64,000 nucleotides of DNA from Fennellomyces sp. T-0311. Taxonomy: Eukaryota; Mucoromycota; Mucoromycetes; Mucorales; Lichtheimiaceae. The notes under the pieces were generated by a model that was given only the letters and a program-made list of their open reading frames with translations, made no database searches and was not told the origin of the DNA. Positions 44,967-59,178 of this stretch are shown in pieces; position 1 is the first letter of the stretch, and each line of letters opens with the position of its first letter. The stretch spans positions 1-64,000 of the forward strand of contig JALLLT010000056.1 in assembly GCA_025266875.1 (NCBI GenBank), in the 5' to 3' direction. Made by a program: the position numbers and the translations under genes.

Positions 44967-47900
44967 ATGCCTCAAGCAAGTCCTTTATTGGACATTCCAC
45001 CAGAAGATTGCGATTCACCTTCGGGCTCTTCGACCAGTGAACCTCACGACGATTCAATGCAGATTCAGCAACCATTCATCGACCAATCCTTTTTCTATAA
45101 ACTAGACCAGCTTTCACCCGACAATCCTCTTTATTTTATGCAGCAACAGCAGCAACAGCAGCAAAAGAAAGAATCGTTAGAGGAAGATCAAACAATGACC
45201 GAAGTCAATGACTCGGACTTGGGCTCGGCTGCTTCGCCCAACAATACTCGGCTGCCATCGGTGGAACAGCACTCTCCGTTGTTGCAACAACCGTTTTCTG
45301 TTGTACCGTCATCGAGTAACAGCAGTGTCATTGAACCTTTGCAGCCTTCAACGTCGTCAGCGCCGGAGACGAACCAAACCTTTTGGTCTGGAGTGAACAA
45401 TGTAAGTTTTATTTTTTTTTCAGCACACATGCTGTTTTGTATGCAAACATGCTCCTTTAGTTCCTTTCCAATGTCGCCCAGAATCCGTTTCCTCAAGCGA
45501 TCCCGAATCTTGCTCGCAACTTTACAGACTACTTATCGTCCAGCTACCCGGTTCAGCTTCCCGGCTCAATGTAAGAGCTTTGAATCATTGAACCTGCAGA
45601 AACCAATCTCATGTTTTTTTTTTCTTGTCGTTTCAGTAATGCTGTATCTACCCCGCAGACACCAGCTGCCGTTTCAACCCATGCACCTATTCCGACGCCG
45701 CCTATGATGTCCCCGGATGCTGCCACGATCAAAGCGGAAAATCACAAAGCTAAAGGTTCAGGGTAAGTTTACAGATGTTCCCTGCATACGTCGTAGATGC
45801 TCAACGTTTCCACAAAAGGGGCATGCAAATAAGAGTGCTCGGTGTGCCGCAGTCGGGTGCAAAGTCTCGCGTCGAGACACAGATCAAACTATGCATCCAG
45901 CTCGTCACTGATGATGGCGATAAGGCCCAATGGTGGTCACACCTTAAATTGCCCGAGCACATGGTCGCCAAGGATAAGCTCAAGCGCCAGATCATGCTGT
46001 CAACTGCGCCCAACGGCACTCGGATCGCCAACGTCGCAGGCCTCGACAGTAACAACATGCCGATAAGACCAGAAAAGATGTTGTTCCTCAGCGCACGTGT
46101 CATCTGTGCTAGCGATCCGTCCAAGAAGGTCGTGACATGCTTGGGCTGCATTCAGCGCGAGGTATATTTAGACTAGACGCCTTCTGGTCCAGCCCCGATT
46201 AACCGAGCTCTCTTAGCGCAAACGATCGCAGCGACGCAAGGAGAACCGCGTCAAGGCCGAGACGGAGGACGAGAAACGACCTGCCGACGACGAGAAATCC
46301 TTGGCGGTGGAGCAGCAAAAAGTGCTCCTGTTCAACTGCAGCGAAGTCGTTGATTTCAGCTCAGGCGACACAATTCTGCCTACGCGCATCACATGTTACT
46401 GCAGACATCATAACGAACGACTCGGATTTTGGCAAGTATTTCTTGGAGTGGTCATGTGCTGTACGCAGCTAAATGCGGCATTGGCTTTTGTAGTATATAT
46501 TTCGAGATGCAAGACCACACCGGCAAGACCGTTGCGTCGGGTATGTCGCCGCCCATCATGATTACCGACGACCACAAGAGCAACAAGGTCAAGGCAGGTC
46601 GCAAGCGGCCTCGTCTCGAGTCGGAACAGCCGCCCAACACCCAAGCGATGCTTGCAGCTGCCGCGTCATTTGGTTCGTTCCACCCTCCTCAGCAAGCCAA
46701 TGCACCACAGCCCATGCAGTTCCCCTTTCCTAATCCGCAACTATCCATTCAGCCGCGCCCTGATATTGCGCCATCATCATCGTCTTCGCCCAGCACCAAG
46801 GCCGTGTCGCCCATGGACCCTGCATTCTTGCCACAAATGATGCAGCAGCAACTGGGTCAGAACTTGTTTTCATCCATCGGAAAGGCGGCTACCACTCCAG
46901 CTCCCGTGCCGGCTCAGGCTCCTGTTGAACGGCCTCAGCTGCAGCGGCTGATTCCAAACGAAGGTCCCACCTTTGGCGGCATCGAGGTGACCATTCTCGG
47001 TACAAACTTCCGTCCCGGTTTGACCGTCATGTTTGGTGATGTGGCTGCGTCGAGCACACATTTTTGGTCACCCAATACCCTGGTGTGCATTTTGCCTGCC
47101 GTCGCCGAACCCGGGCCCGTTGTTGTGTGTTTCAAGGAGTATCCCGTTGTCATGGACAGTCAGGAGGTGATGCTGTTCACATACTACAACGAAAATGACC
47201 GGGCGCTCATGGAACTGGCCCTGCAAGTCGTCGGGCTGAAGATGACAGGCAAGGTCGAGGATGCGCGGGAAATCGCTATGCGGATTGTTCAGGGCGGCAA
47301 CCAGAACCAAGGTTCCCAGGACAACAGCACGTCGTCCGGCGGCAGCAATCAGTCGCCATCGTCGTCGTCAACGCCGTCGCAGCAACATACGCAGGCTAAC
47401 CTGGAGCGGCATATCATTCAGGTGCTTGAAGTCATGGATACGATGGAAGATGTGCAGTCCAGCGACGTTTCGATTGCTAATAGCCAGGGTCACACCATGC
47501 TTCATTTGGCAGCCATGCTTGGTTTCAAGAAGCTAACTTTGGCGCTGCTGGAACTCGGCTGCTCTGTTGACAACACGGACCGTAACGGATCAACGGCGCT
47601 GCATTATGCATCTTGGTTTGGTCACGAGGATGTTGTTCGAGTTTTGCTGGAAGACGGCGAGGGTGACCCCGAGGTTGTCGATTTAGCGGGCAAACGAGCC
47701 ATGCACCTTGCCAAAGACTACAGCATCCGGACACTGTTGCTGAACCATATGCCACTGGATGATCGCGAGACGTCTGAATCATCTCAGCTGGACGACTCGC
47801 ATTCGGATATCATGAGTGCGGATGTAGACACCTCGTACGACGAAAGAGACAGCTCAGACGAAGACAATGACACAGACAGTGTTTGGATCGGTAGCGACAC

Positions 47901-48785
47901 GGAAGAACGAACCGAGTGGCCTCAAGCATACCTGTCGGATTCGTCGACGGGCAGCAGTCAGATATCGTTGCCTCAGGAAGGTTTACGACGCCGACGACGC
48001 CCAGCACAGCAGGAACACGTTGCGTCGATCCAATATTTGCAGTTAGACGACGAAGACTCCAACTCTGCGGATGAGATCCCGGACGCGCAGCCTGTGCATG
48101 AACATGACACAGTGTCGTCTTCAGATGATGAGATACCCGCCAACAAAAAGTCCAACTGGATGCAACGGACGCTGTCGCACTTCCAACAACAGAAGCATCA
48201 GCGGTCAGCATCCACAGACAGCTCTTTCCTTCAAAACCTAAAGAACAACATTGCAGCCAAGCCATCCGACCTGAACCTCAAAAACATTGCTGACCACTTA
48301 CTACAACTCCCTCGCCCCACAACCATGATTGCCAACATGTCCATACGTTTATCACCCGACGTGCCCAAGAATACCTCAAACGAAGAGCCTGAACAAACGC
48401 TGGCTTGGTACATGGCTCTCGCTTATGCGATGGGCGTACGGAACAGTCAGGAACCAGCACCCTCATCTTCATCCCAGCAACGTCCCAATCGAAAGCAGCA
48501 TCATATCTCGGCCTACCCCGCATCCTCATCATCATCCAACGCATCCGCCGCAAGCTCTTCATATGACAGCTACTATCCCAAGGGATTAGAGACGATGAGC
48601 GACAAGAAGCGGCGAGACCAGCGCCTGTTTTCGTTCTGGGTTCCATTATTATGCCGTAAGTGTGATTATTGGAGTGGCGACGGTGACAGTGTTTACTAAT
48701 CCCATGTGTCATAGTGATGGTGATCTGGCTGACATATCAAATCTCTTACTCGCACACCTTCCGTAGCTTACTATGGTGGATCTAA
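44967..48785 (+). CDS. Mga2/Spt23-like membrane-tethered transcription regulator
   Basis: Seven exons: 44967-45401, 45461-45570, 45637-45762, 45819-46161, 46217-46431, 46494-48655, 48715-48785 (1153 residues, all phases agree). Intron 5 uses a GC donor (GCAAGT), which alone restores GFCIYFEMQDHTGKT. The N-terminus is Gln/Ser-rich (QQQQQQQQKKE); a conserved region follows (MQIRVLGVPQSGAKSRVETQ). An IPT/TIG fold is near residues 557-650 (GPTFGGIEVTILGTNFRPG), then two ankyrin repeats (GHTMLHLAAMLGFKKLTLAL, NGSTALHYASWFGHEDVV). The extreme C-terminus is one membrane helix (LLCLMVIWLTYQISYSHTF). In yeast such factors sit in the ER membrane and are released by ubiquitin-dependent processing to control fatty-acid desaturation. 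Confidence 0.9.
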
Positions 48786-49029
48786 GATTCCGTTCTTTTA
48801 CACATATGGCCCCCCCTGAAATGCGTACACCTTATATATATCTTCTCTTTCTTTTCTTACAAATACATACTTTTTGTTCTCATTTTCTGCAATTTTGATG
48901 ATTAAATAAGTTTTTTTTATCGGAAAAAAGTAGTTCCTTCGTTTAATTGAGTAAAAAAGCCATGAGAGTATACAGTGCGTTGGTAAATTAATGTACAAGG
49001 AAGATAGTTTTTGGTTGTTTTTTATGCGC

Positions 49030-50572
<1,543 letters not shown>

Positions 50573-51803
50573 GGTTATAATGAAAAAACTGTCATGAGAG
50601 TGAGGAAGCGCCTGCTGCTTGCTTAAATACCAATTCTGGGAAAAGGCTTTGTAATGAAAAATGATCTGCTCCGACGGTTGCTCCCTCTGCAATTACTTAT
50701 TACCAATCTGTCATTTTCCCACTGGTCTTCTTTTTTCCTTGCCTTCTTCGTCCTTGCAGCTTTGTTCATTCCGCCACCGTAGCCATGGGCTGTGCTTGTG
50801 CCGTAATGGGTATCAACTCGCAGCTCATGCTTGCCAAGTCATGCCGGAAGTTATGGAAGTAACTCGTGGATCGTTGCGAAAGGAACCAAGAACATAGTGA
50901 ACCTTATTCTGTTGTCATTAGTAACCAAACACGCGCCTTGCAGATCAGAAGACCGTTTTCTACTTTGATCATGCAATTCTTGACAGTATCCTTTCTGCAT
51001 CGTTTTCTAGTTTTGTCTTCCAAACATTGAGTTCGCCAATGGCTTTCCATGCATATTTCGATCTGTTACGTTCCCCACAATCGAGTCACACAGCTCGCGA
51101 TATGGCGTCAGATGTACTTTAACTGCTTATGACGTCTCGAACTTAGTGATATTGGTGATGAGCATTTATTATAATCCGGTGCGACATTTCTCGTTCATCA
51201 GCACAAGCTACTCGCTTTCAGCGAAACATAACGTATCGTGCTGGTTGTAGCAATTAGCTAGAGCAGTTCACTGACATACCGTTGAAGTCTTATATATCTA
51301 TAAATAACATTTTTGGTTAAAAGCAGTGTGTGTAAACTTTTGGAAAAGAAATACAGATCACTACATCGACTACAAACAGCCGCTACTTGAAGCAATGCTT
51401 CCCTTTTTCGGACTTCTTGCTTGCCCAGTACGATCTTTCTGTATTATGCTTTAGCGCTCCTCATCTGGCAAAGGTTCAAGAAGCCATTCACTTTCGACTA
51501 CAGGACAAGTACTGCCTACCTGGACTAGTGCTAGCTATTCTAATATTGCAAGGCTACTTCCTGAAGGGTGTACTTTTGGCCCGTGTGTCATTAACTATAA
51601 CGTCAATTGACCGCCACTACGCTTGGCATACAACGGTACTGATTTTTTGTTCGAGCACAGGAATTACCGATATTCAAATTCCTCAACAGTTGGACAAGTG
51701 TGCTCAAATTTGATTATTTAGAGCTCCAGAAGAAGCAAGCATTTGCGATCATGCAGTAAATATTTTCCTTTAAAATATATTATAAAGGGCTTTTTCTTGT
51801 TAG
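50573..51803. other. Intergenic, no gene seen
   Basis: About 1.2 kb upstream of the thiolase gene. A TATA-like TATTTAAG on the minus strand lies about 50 bp before the thiolase ATG. The remainder has short motif-free frames. Confidence 0.55.
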
Positions 51804-52803
51804 CATTATGGAAACACAGATTATAGCATCAAGGTATGGGTAGTAGCCTATCCAACCGAAGCCGATGGCGCATCCAACAACGGCGATGTCGGTGTATTAT
51901 CGGCGTCAACTCATCTTGGATCGTCATACGAGCCTGGAACTTGCTCGATCAACTACATCAATCCCATGTTTGGCAAAGCATACCAAATCGACGCCAAGTA
52001 TTATCTTGGTATATACTTTATCCTGGGCATCCTCGCTGTGGTTGTCACATCAATCCGCTCCTTGGCTATCTTTTATGGACCCATCAAGGCATCCCGTCGT
52101 CTCCACGAGCGATTGCTTGACGAGATCTTGCGTGCCAAAGTCCGATTCTTCCACTCGACACCCATGAGTCGCGTCGTCAACAGATTCTCGTCCGATTTGG
52201 CAACCAGCGACGCTTTCGCTGCTCCGCTTTATGGATGCCACCAGTGGGCGGATTCCATTGATGGTGTTGACACTAGCACACTTGGTCTCGAGGACCTTCG
52301 ATCGCGTATCATCACCATTCCACAAGATCCTGTGTTTTTCTCGGGCACTTTGCGCACAAACCTGGACCTATTCGGCCAGCACGACGATGTGGAACTTTGG
52401 GCAGCACTTAAACACTCGCATCTGATCGATCACCATGGTGCCGATGACAACAAGAACGCGACACTGGACTCGCTTATATCGGAAAACGGCAGTGACTGGT
52501 CCCAAGGTCAACGTCAATTGATTGGACGAAGCCACGTCTTCGGTGGACTTTGATACCGACCATCAGATCCAGCAAACGATCCGCACTGAGTTCATGTGCG
52601 AGTCTTCTCTTTTGTGCATTGCTCATCGTCTCTGGACTGTCGCAAATTATGACCGCATTCTGATGCTGGATCACGGCCAGGCGATGGAGTTTGATACGCC
52701 TTATAATCTTATTACACGCGAGGACAGTGTCTTCCAACAGATCTGTGAGCGCAGTGACGAGTTCAATGGACTGCTATTCATCGCTACCACCAAGCACGAG
52801 TAA
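51804..52803 (+). pseudogene. ABCC (MRP/Ycf1-type) transporter pseudogene with internal deletions
   Basis: The frame from 51804 reads YSIKVWVVAYPTEADG, YYLGIYFILGILAVVVTSIR, then FHSTPMSRVVNRFSSDLATS: the start of the second membrane domain of an ABCC exporter. It then jumps to IDGVDTSTLGLEDLRSRIIT and IPQDPVFFSGTLRTNLDLFG of the second nucleotide-binding domain. The rest of the membrane domain and the Walker A loop are missing. A second break near 52520 joins WSQGQRQLI to DEATSSVDFDTDHQIQQ out of frame, losing the residues leading to Walker B. The first half of the transporter is absent too. The C-terminal end (TREDSVFQQICERSDEF) is normal. Confidence 0.85.
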
Positions 52804-54292
52804 CAGTAGATCTCTCTTTCTTTATATTAACACATATCATTATTAAACGCATGCACAGTTCTCTATCTTAATTCTTATCTCGCGCACTGTGCTCCATATA
52901 TTAAAGTCGCCTGTTCACATCGTACACTCTCAATTTGGGTTTAACACAGCAGTGATCAGTATCAAATCAATAGCTGACAAGTGTACCACTACGAAAAAAG
53001 GAGAAATTTCACCATCTGAAGTTTGCCTGAAGTTTAGTCTTTCAGCTTAATGACAAGTATGCATTAGCATGGCAATTGCTGGCTAAAAGTATATTCTTAA
53101 GAAAGATCTATCACATGATACACAAATTTACTGTTAGGTATTGCTTTCGTTTCCAAACAAAGCTGAACCCTGGCGGTTAATTGCGGTCTCTGAAGCATCA
53201 CAGTGGTGTGACATACCATTGTTATATGCTACCTTTGGAATCTCAAATCTTGTAGTACGTGTCCTCTTTCTTCATTGCCTTGCACAAAGAGCCTTTTATC
53301 ATTCACCGTATACGAGGTCGGCATATGGCAAGCATTAAGTATACACCACTCGTTTATATGCCCAATCCTGAAATACAGACTTGCAGTTATAGTCCTCGAC
53401 ACCATAAAAAAAGAGTCTTGTGAAATCCTGTAAAATCCTGTAATCTTGTAAAATCTTGTGGTTTGAGCTAACTTACAAGGACTATGAATACTGTTACACA
53501 ACCACTATTATTATTTTTACTAGCCGCCGCCTCGTCTTTCAGCAGCGAACCTGAAGCTCCAGTTGGTTGATACATTACCACTATAGTGGGATATCTGCAA
53601 TACTACGCCTACTTTCTTAAGGCGAAAGCCACCAGTTTCATACTTTATTTGGCTTGTAATGCTTCGAAAATATGTCCTGTCCACGATTGATCTAATTCTC
53701 GAATAAATACGTGAAAAAAAAAGTACACGTTTACTAGTAACCATTCATAAAGCATACGCCTGCCTGCTGGGTTACTCAGTCGTCGTCTTATTCCGCTTAG
53801 AGCGGTGACTCGTTGTGGCCGCTGACCGCCTACTGGTGCTTGAGGTGCTATTACTGTAACAGATATAAGCGCACATTAATGACAGTGCATATTAAGCAAC
53901 AATGAGTAATTTGGAAATTACCTTCTGGGAGTAGTTGAACTCCCTCGTTGAACTGACGAGCCATTCCTAAAAAATTGTGCAAGCATGTTCCAAGCGTTGT
54001 CAAATTACGATAAACCTACATCGACACATCTGCAATGGACGGTGCTCGGATACCATGAGGTTGAGAACTGCTCGGATTGCTATAGGAATTACATATATCT
54101 TAAATAGGAAAGCGCACGCCTGCAGATATAACTTCGTAATGTGTCACTACTATACCTTGCTGTTGTGTTGTCACCTGCTTGCTCATTAATTGTCGGGTTA
54201 GAACAAAGTGTTATGTCCACTGTGTCCGTATTAGTGCATAGATTCGCACTGGTACATACAAATTATTATTAGGAGTATAAGAAAAACTATAA
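52804..54292. other. Intergenic with a MITE relic
   Basis: About 1.5 kb without a recognisable gene. It includes the partial MITE at 53396-53475 and lies left of the second CACTA-type relic, whose left terminus I could not find here. Confidence 0.5.
53396..53475. repeat. MITE relic, copy 3 (partial)
   Basis: ACACCATAAAAAAAGAGTCT followed by CTTGTGAAATCCTGTAAAAT and more CTTGTAAA repeats resembles the inside of the elements at 22307-22427 and 59179-59308. The right inverted end is not recognisable. Confidence 0.4.
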
Positions 54293-55258
54293 TTAAAGGA
54301 TGCCCTTTACCTGGCTTTTGGGGCAGGGTAAAGACGAAAGAAATTTTTCAGCTCTGATAACTACTTCAATGATAATAATGATGTTTACGTACCTCATTTG
54401 ATCGTTCATGTTGGCATGGTCTTCACCAGGATCAGCAGCTCCTGGCTGCTCCTTTGATCCTCGCCCAAAGTTATTCCACTTTGTGGAAAAGAGGCAGCGT
54501 GTAATCCAGTCCTTATCGCATTCGTCGATCGGGATTTGTGGCGACGATTTGGTTACCTTTTCAACAAATTGCGCCACAGCGTTGTCTCGAACAGCTCGAA
54601 TGTCTATGCTTTTCCATCCTTGAGAATGGGTGTGCGCTGGAAAAAGGCTCGCCATGTGCTCGATCGTCTTATCTGTGGCCCTTTCCAGCTTTATCAAACA
54701 CCTTTCCACATCATCTTTTTTGTTTATGCCCAGGGAGAGGCGTACACCGCTTGCAGAGCTTGTCTGATGGGAGTCTTCCCAGGATTTTTCACGTTCGGCT
54801 TTTTGATGAATTGCGTTGGGAGATCAGAACTTTCAGTCGTTGCAGCTACAGGCTCTGCCGCCACGCTCAAATTATCAAGAGAAGCTTATCTTGTCATGTG
54901 CGGGCAACTTTGCAGAAGTGTCTTAAGCGTACCCTGGACACGTTCTACAGCGTGACCAACTGTTGCAATTGCTTTCTCAGCGCACTCCACCTTCTTGTAT
55001 AAGTACCAGTTGGGTGGGTACAACGGGAAGGGGTTCGCTTCGGATCACCAGATTGCAGTTGCTGGTGTGGTTGCAGTAGGAGTTGTTGAAACGGTTGCTG
55101 CTGCTGCTGCTGCTGCTGCTGCAGATACTGTTGTTGCAGGTATTGTTGCTACAGATACTGTTGCTACAGATACTGTTGCTGTTGTTGGAAAGGATGTTGC
55201 TGTTGCGACATCTCTCGCGGTTCTTGTTGCGAAGATGGCGGTTGTTGCTGTTCGTCAT
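54293..55258 (-). pseudogene. Second-gene relic of the second CACTA-type element
   Basis: Minus-strand pieces lie divergent to the tnp2 relic at 55346, the same place as the second gene of the first element. The N-terminal part is glutamine-rich in one frame (QQQHPFQQQQQYL, then QQQQQQQQQPFQQLLLQ) but contains TAG codons; the next pieces lie in other frames (LPTQFIKKPNVKNPGKTP; WKSIDIRAVRDNAVAQFVEK; TRCLFSTKWNNFGRGS). No similarity to the first element's second gene is obvious beyond position and composition. A plus-strand Ala/Val-rich frame over the repeat is a shadow. Confidence 0.45.
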
Positions 55259-55345
55259 TTGAATTCTTTTTTACACCACAAACTTACCGCACTTTTAACC
55301 TACCTCACTTTTAACTTACCTTTACGTTAAAGCATTTAAAAAACC

Positions 55346-58300
55346 ATGGAGCCGCGCACACCCCGTACTACTACAGTAGATTGCGAATGGTGTGATGCAC
55401 CTTTTCGCAAGAAGCAAATTCAAGATCATGAACGTCATGTGAAAAAATCCGTGGCGTAGCTTGGTTACCCCTGGCCCCCCGCAAAAGCGCCAGCGCGTTG
55501 AAGCCTCTTTTGACCCGACTACTGTCCTGAGTAGCTCCAGTTCGGCACCTGAGCTTGATGCCAACAGTGACAATGATTTTCCGTACCTCGATGAGGGTGA
55601 ATTCTGGCTTTGATACGACGTCAATAGGTTCGGGGACTATGTCTAACAGCAAAGCTGATACTGCTATGCACGTCGACGACAATAGTTATGAAGGTATGGG
55701 TTCTGGTATCAAGGATGCCGAATCCATTCGTGAACAAGGTGTCGAATCCACCATCCAGGGCGGCGGATACGCCAGTCAGCAAGATGACGAACAGAGCTAC
55801 GAGGAAGGCAGATCGAGCGATGAGGAAGACGAAACGGATGATGAGGATGGAATGACAGTAGGCGAAAATCCTCATCTAGTAACAACAGCAATTGATGAAG
55901 GAAAGCCTATCGTCTGTTTGTACCTGAGCCCCAACCGTTCGATGAGGAGTGTTGAACTGTACAACATTGTGAAAACAAAAAAAAAAACATAACGGACGGC
56001 GCGTACTCCAGTATTCTGAAGTTCGTTAATGAATGCCTTGTTATTCCAGAATTATGTAAGCTTATTTATTTCGAGTTTTGCTGTGCGATATGCTTATACT
56101 GTGAATCACTTCAGCCGGGAAGAAGATTATGTCGAAGTTCAAGGCTGAATCCACGCTCGCAAGAATGTACCCCGTGAAGCCAATTGACTACCATTACATT
56201 CCAAGAGGCTGTACATTATCTACATACTACGTCGGTGTACAGTGCCCGACATGTCGCGAACTGCGATACAAAGTGACGGATTTGCCCCAATTTCGACCAA
56301 GAGCATCCCTGACGTATATGCCACGGCTCAGCAGCTAGCAGCATTAGTATCTAACGATACGAAGTGCGAACGCCTGCTTACGTTATCCAGCCGTGAAAGT
56401 GGTGATGCTTGACTTTTTTGACGGGCCCGTGTATCAAGGTCACAAAAATACGCTTTTTCGACGCGATTTGGATCTTGCTATATGTTGTTTGTCGATGGAT
56501 TCGTCCCTTTTCGTAAAGGAAGATCAAATATGACAATCTTCAACATTAAAATGCTCAAATGAAAAAGTAAGAGAACATTCATGTTGCTGAATCTTCCGCC
56601 AACGGAAAGGTAAGTTATGTGTCTTCTAAGAGGCAATACTACATCGATGCATGTACAAGTACAATTTCTCACGAATCTTTTACCTGATAGATATAATAAC
56701 GAAAATATGATCCAAGTTACCATATTGCCAGTCAAGCCGAAGAACATGGATGTATTTTAGGTCCGTTGCTCATTGAACTTCGCAATCTGCAAACGGCTGG
56801 ATTAGAAATACGCTCTTTCAGTGGTATTGAAGCGTAACCACTCTTGTTCACTTTTTGTTTTTGTTTATTTTACTGTTTGTACCGCCTGACGTTCCTTTTG
56901 CACAAATACATTCCTCTTTATATTTCTCTCTCCCCTCGTTTCATATTTTCTTTGCCTCTTCTACCTTCGTTTCTGCTTTTGCGTACAGTTCGTTATGTAC
57001 GCGTTATTGGTATATTTCTCCTTTTTACTATTTTCTCGCGTATCGAACGTAACCAACTTTGTTCGTGGTTATCAGATTCGTATTTTATACTTGTTTTCCC
57101 GTCCTTTCACTATTGGAGTCATTTTATTTGTAACCACCACTTTCGTTGCATTTGGTTGGTATATTGATTTTCGCCTTACAACGCCGTCATGCTCATATCG
57201 TCAGCTAGGCGGTTTCTTTTCGGGAATAAAGACAAGTTACGCTACAATATCTTTTCACTGAACGCCCATTTGATGCTAGCTTTCGGAGACCTTGTCGCTA
57301 CACAAGAACTTGTGCATCACGGAACATATAGAGCTAAGTATGGATGTCGTATATGTCCAATCGAGGCTATCACTGGACATAGTCCGGATGGTCCTGGCGA
57401 CGGTAATTACTTTAAAGGATCACATAATGCTTTGGAAGGATTTCGAGATATAGAGCAATTCCAAAATGATCATCCAGTAAGTTTTTTACTGGGAGATGAT
57501 CTCGAGTAGCTTTTGCAATGCATCGACACCGTTCGAATTGACAACCGCGTCCCGGCAGACTATCGGTAATTCTGTAGATGCATCAACTGCAACAATTCCA
57601 TCTTCAGTCTTTGAGGGTGATTTCCGAAGTAAGTGAAAAATTTTGATATCGTCTTGTGCAGAATACTAACCACTAGTGTAATAGATTATCATACGAAACT
57701 TGACACGATGCCATCGGTGGATTGGTTGTGTTTTCTGCAATTTGGGGTGCCAACAATGGTTTGTGATATGCTTGTGTCAGAGTTTGGACCAGAAAAGTCA
57801 AAGGCTGTAATCGACGCACTGGTTGCTCTTGTCACCAAATGTAGTATTTCCTTAATTTGGAACATATCACAGGACGAAATTGCTACGATGGAGAGGTGTA
57901 ATTCATATCGTGATAATATTTAATAGCGAAAAGATAACGACTACTAGGAAATTTAGCTCGTTTTTGAAGTAGCATCACTACTTGTATGACCATGCTGACC
58001 TGTGCATGTACAACTCGATCATGCATTATTTACGACATATACCGGAGATAATCAAGCATCTTAGACCACTGCGAGAAATCAGTGCGAGGTCAATGGAACG
58101 GGCTATAGGTATATTGAATGGCCGACGCATTATCCCTATATTTTGACAGATATTCCGCATAGGCTTTTTTACGCGTCGTATTAAGTCCCAAAAGAACTCA
58201 GGAACCAATGTGGGCAATATACTTCGCCGTCAGCAAGCGTGTAGGTACTACAATTTGCTTGAGCATCAATAAGACGCTTCGAATGGCAACGACGATAACG

Positions 58301-59004
58301 AATTGATCAAAGCGTACACAATCCAGAACGGTGCAGATGACATTCAACTTTGGAATCGTGTCTCAAAGAAAGTGTACCATTATTTTGGAGGAAATGACGG
58401 TTTGTGCGAATATCTTGCCAAATTTTGGAGACGCAAATTCCCTTGCGATATAATCCGAGACGCCGATATATTAGACGATGATATCGCGGTGGGACGGCGA
58501 CTTTTCATAACTGATGCAGTATACGACATCAGAAAAACCAGGCGGAACACCAACAGGTTTTGTCACTTCTTAAAGTTTGATATTGGAGTGGATCTGGATA
58601 AAGGGAGAACACGCTCGGTAGAGCGGAGGGACGAAGTCCAAACATTTTTTGGAGAAGCGATACTGTTTTTCACGCATAAGTACAATGGTGAGGAAAGGCA
58701 GTATTTAGTTAGATATTTTACATATCAATTTTCGATCTTAGTCAATGAGAAAATGGTGTGCTTTATGAAAATGTTTGAAGGGGTGAAGCTCTACAGTGGC
58801 GGCTATCCGTATGGATTTCACACAGTTGGCTATACGGGCAGACGATATGTTGTGGAAGTAGAGGCAGTAAAAGGGCATGCTGGAATTTTGAAGATGCCAT
58901 ACACAAGTGGCCGTGCCAATCGTGATACAGCAAACAGATATTATTATAGCTATCCACAGATTGTGCCAAGTAGTATCAAAGTTAGTCAAGTTGCCTTGCT
59001 ATAA
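55346..59004 (+). pseudogene. Tnp2-family transposase relic of a second, divergent CACTA-type element
   Basis: The pieces follow the order of the first element's transposase: CEWCDAPFRKKQIQDHERH at 55346, an acidic stretch (DDEQSYEEGRSSDEEDETDD), IPRGCTLSTYYVGVQCPTCR, a DFFDGPVYQ piece near 56416, LNAHLMLAFGDLVATQELVH with YGCRICPIEA at 57260-57480, VDWLCFLQFGVPTMV near 57720, ISARSMERAIG near 58090 and a long C-terminal frame at 58303-59004. Frameshifts, stops and a T-rich 370-bp interruption at about 56836-57204 break it. Sequence differs strongly from the first element, so this is another lineage. Terminal repeats were not found. Confidence 0.72.
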
Positions 59005-59178
59005 GAATACTACAACATCTACTAATATCGCTAATAAATACCTATTCGTAGAATATTTTATTACAACATTCTCTTTCGCTAAATAAAATTAAGCTGGATA
59101 AGGCACTGGTCATACCATAGTAAGCATGCTATGATCCAAGCAAAGCATTCAAAAGGGGCCGATAATGCTTATCGAGCT

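Noticed and set aside
53577..53590. CACTATAGTG as left end of the second CACTA-type element
   Set aside because: It is a palindrome and no matching right end was found near 59,000-59,150.
55070..55250. Possible TAG-to-glutamine codon reassignment
   Set aside because: Healthy genes here use TAG as a normal stop (ATX1, F-box gene A), and the element is decayed elsewhere.
54995..55330. Plus-strand Ala/Val-rich open frame
   Set aside because: It is the complementary shadow of a GCT/CAG-type repeat; composition is an artefact of the repeat.
56844..57261. Overlapping hydrophobic frames resembling membrane proteins
   Set aside because: T-rich low-complexity sequence makes Phe/Leu/Ser frames by composition; they lie inside a transposase relic.
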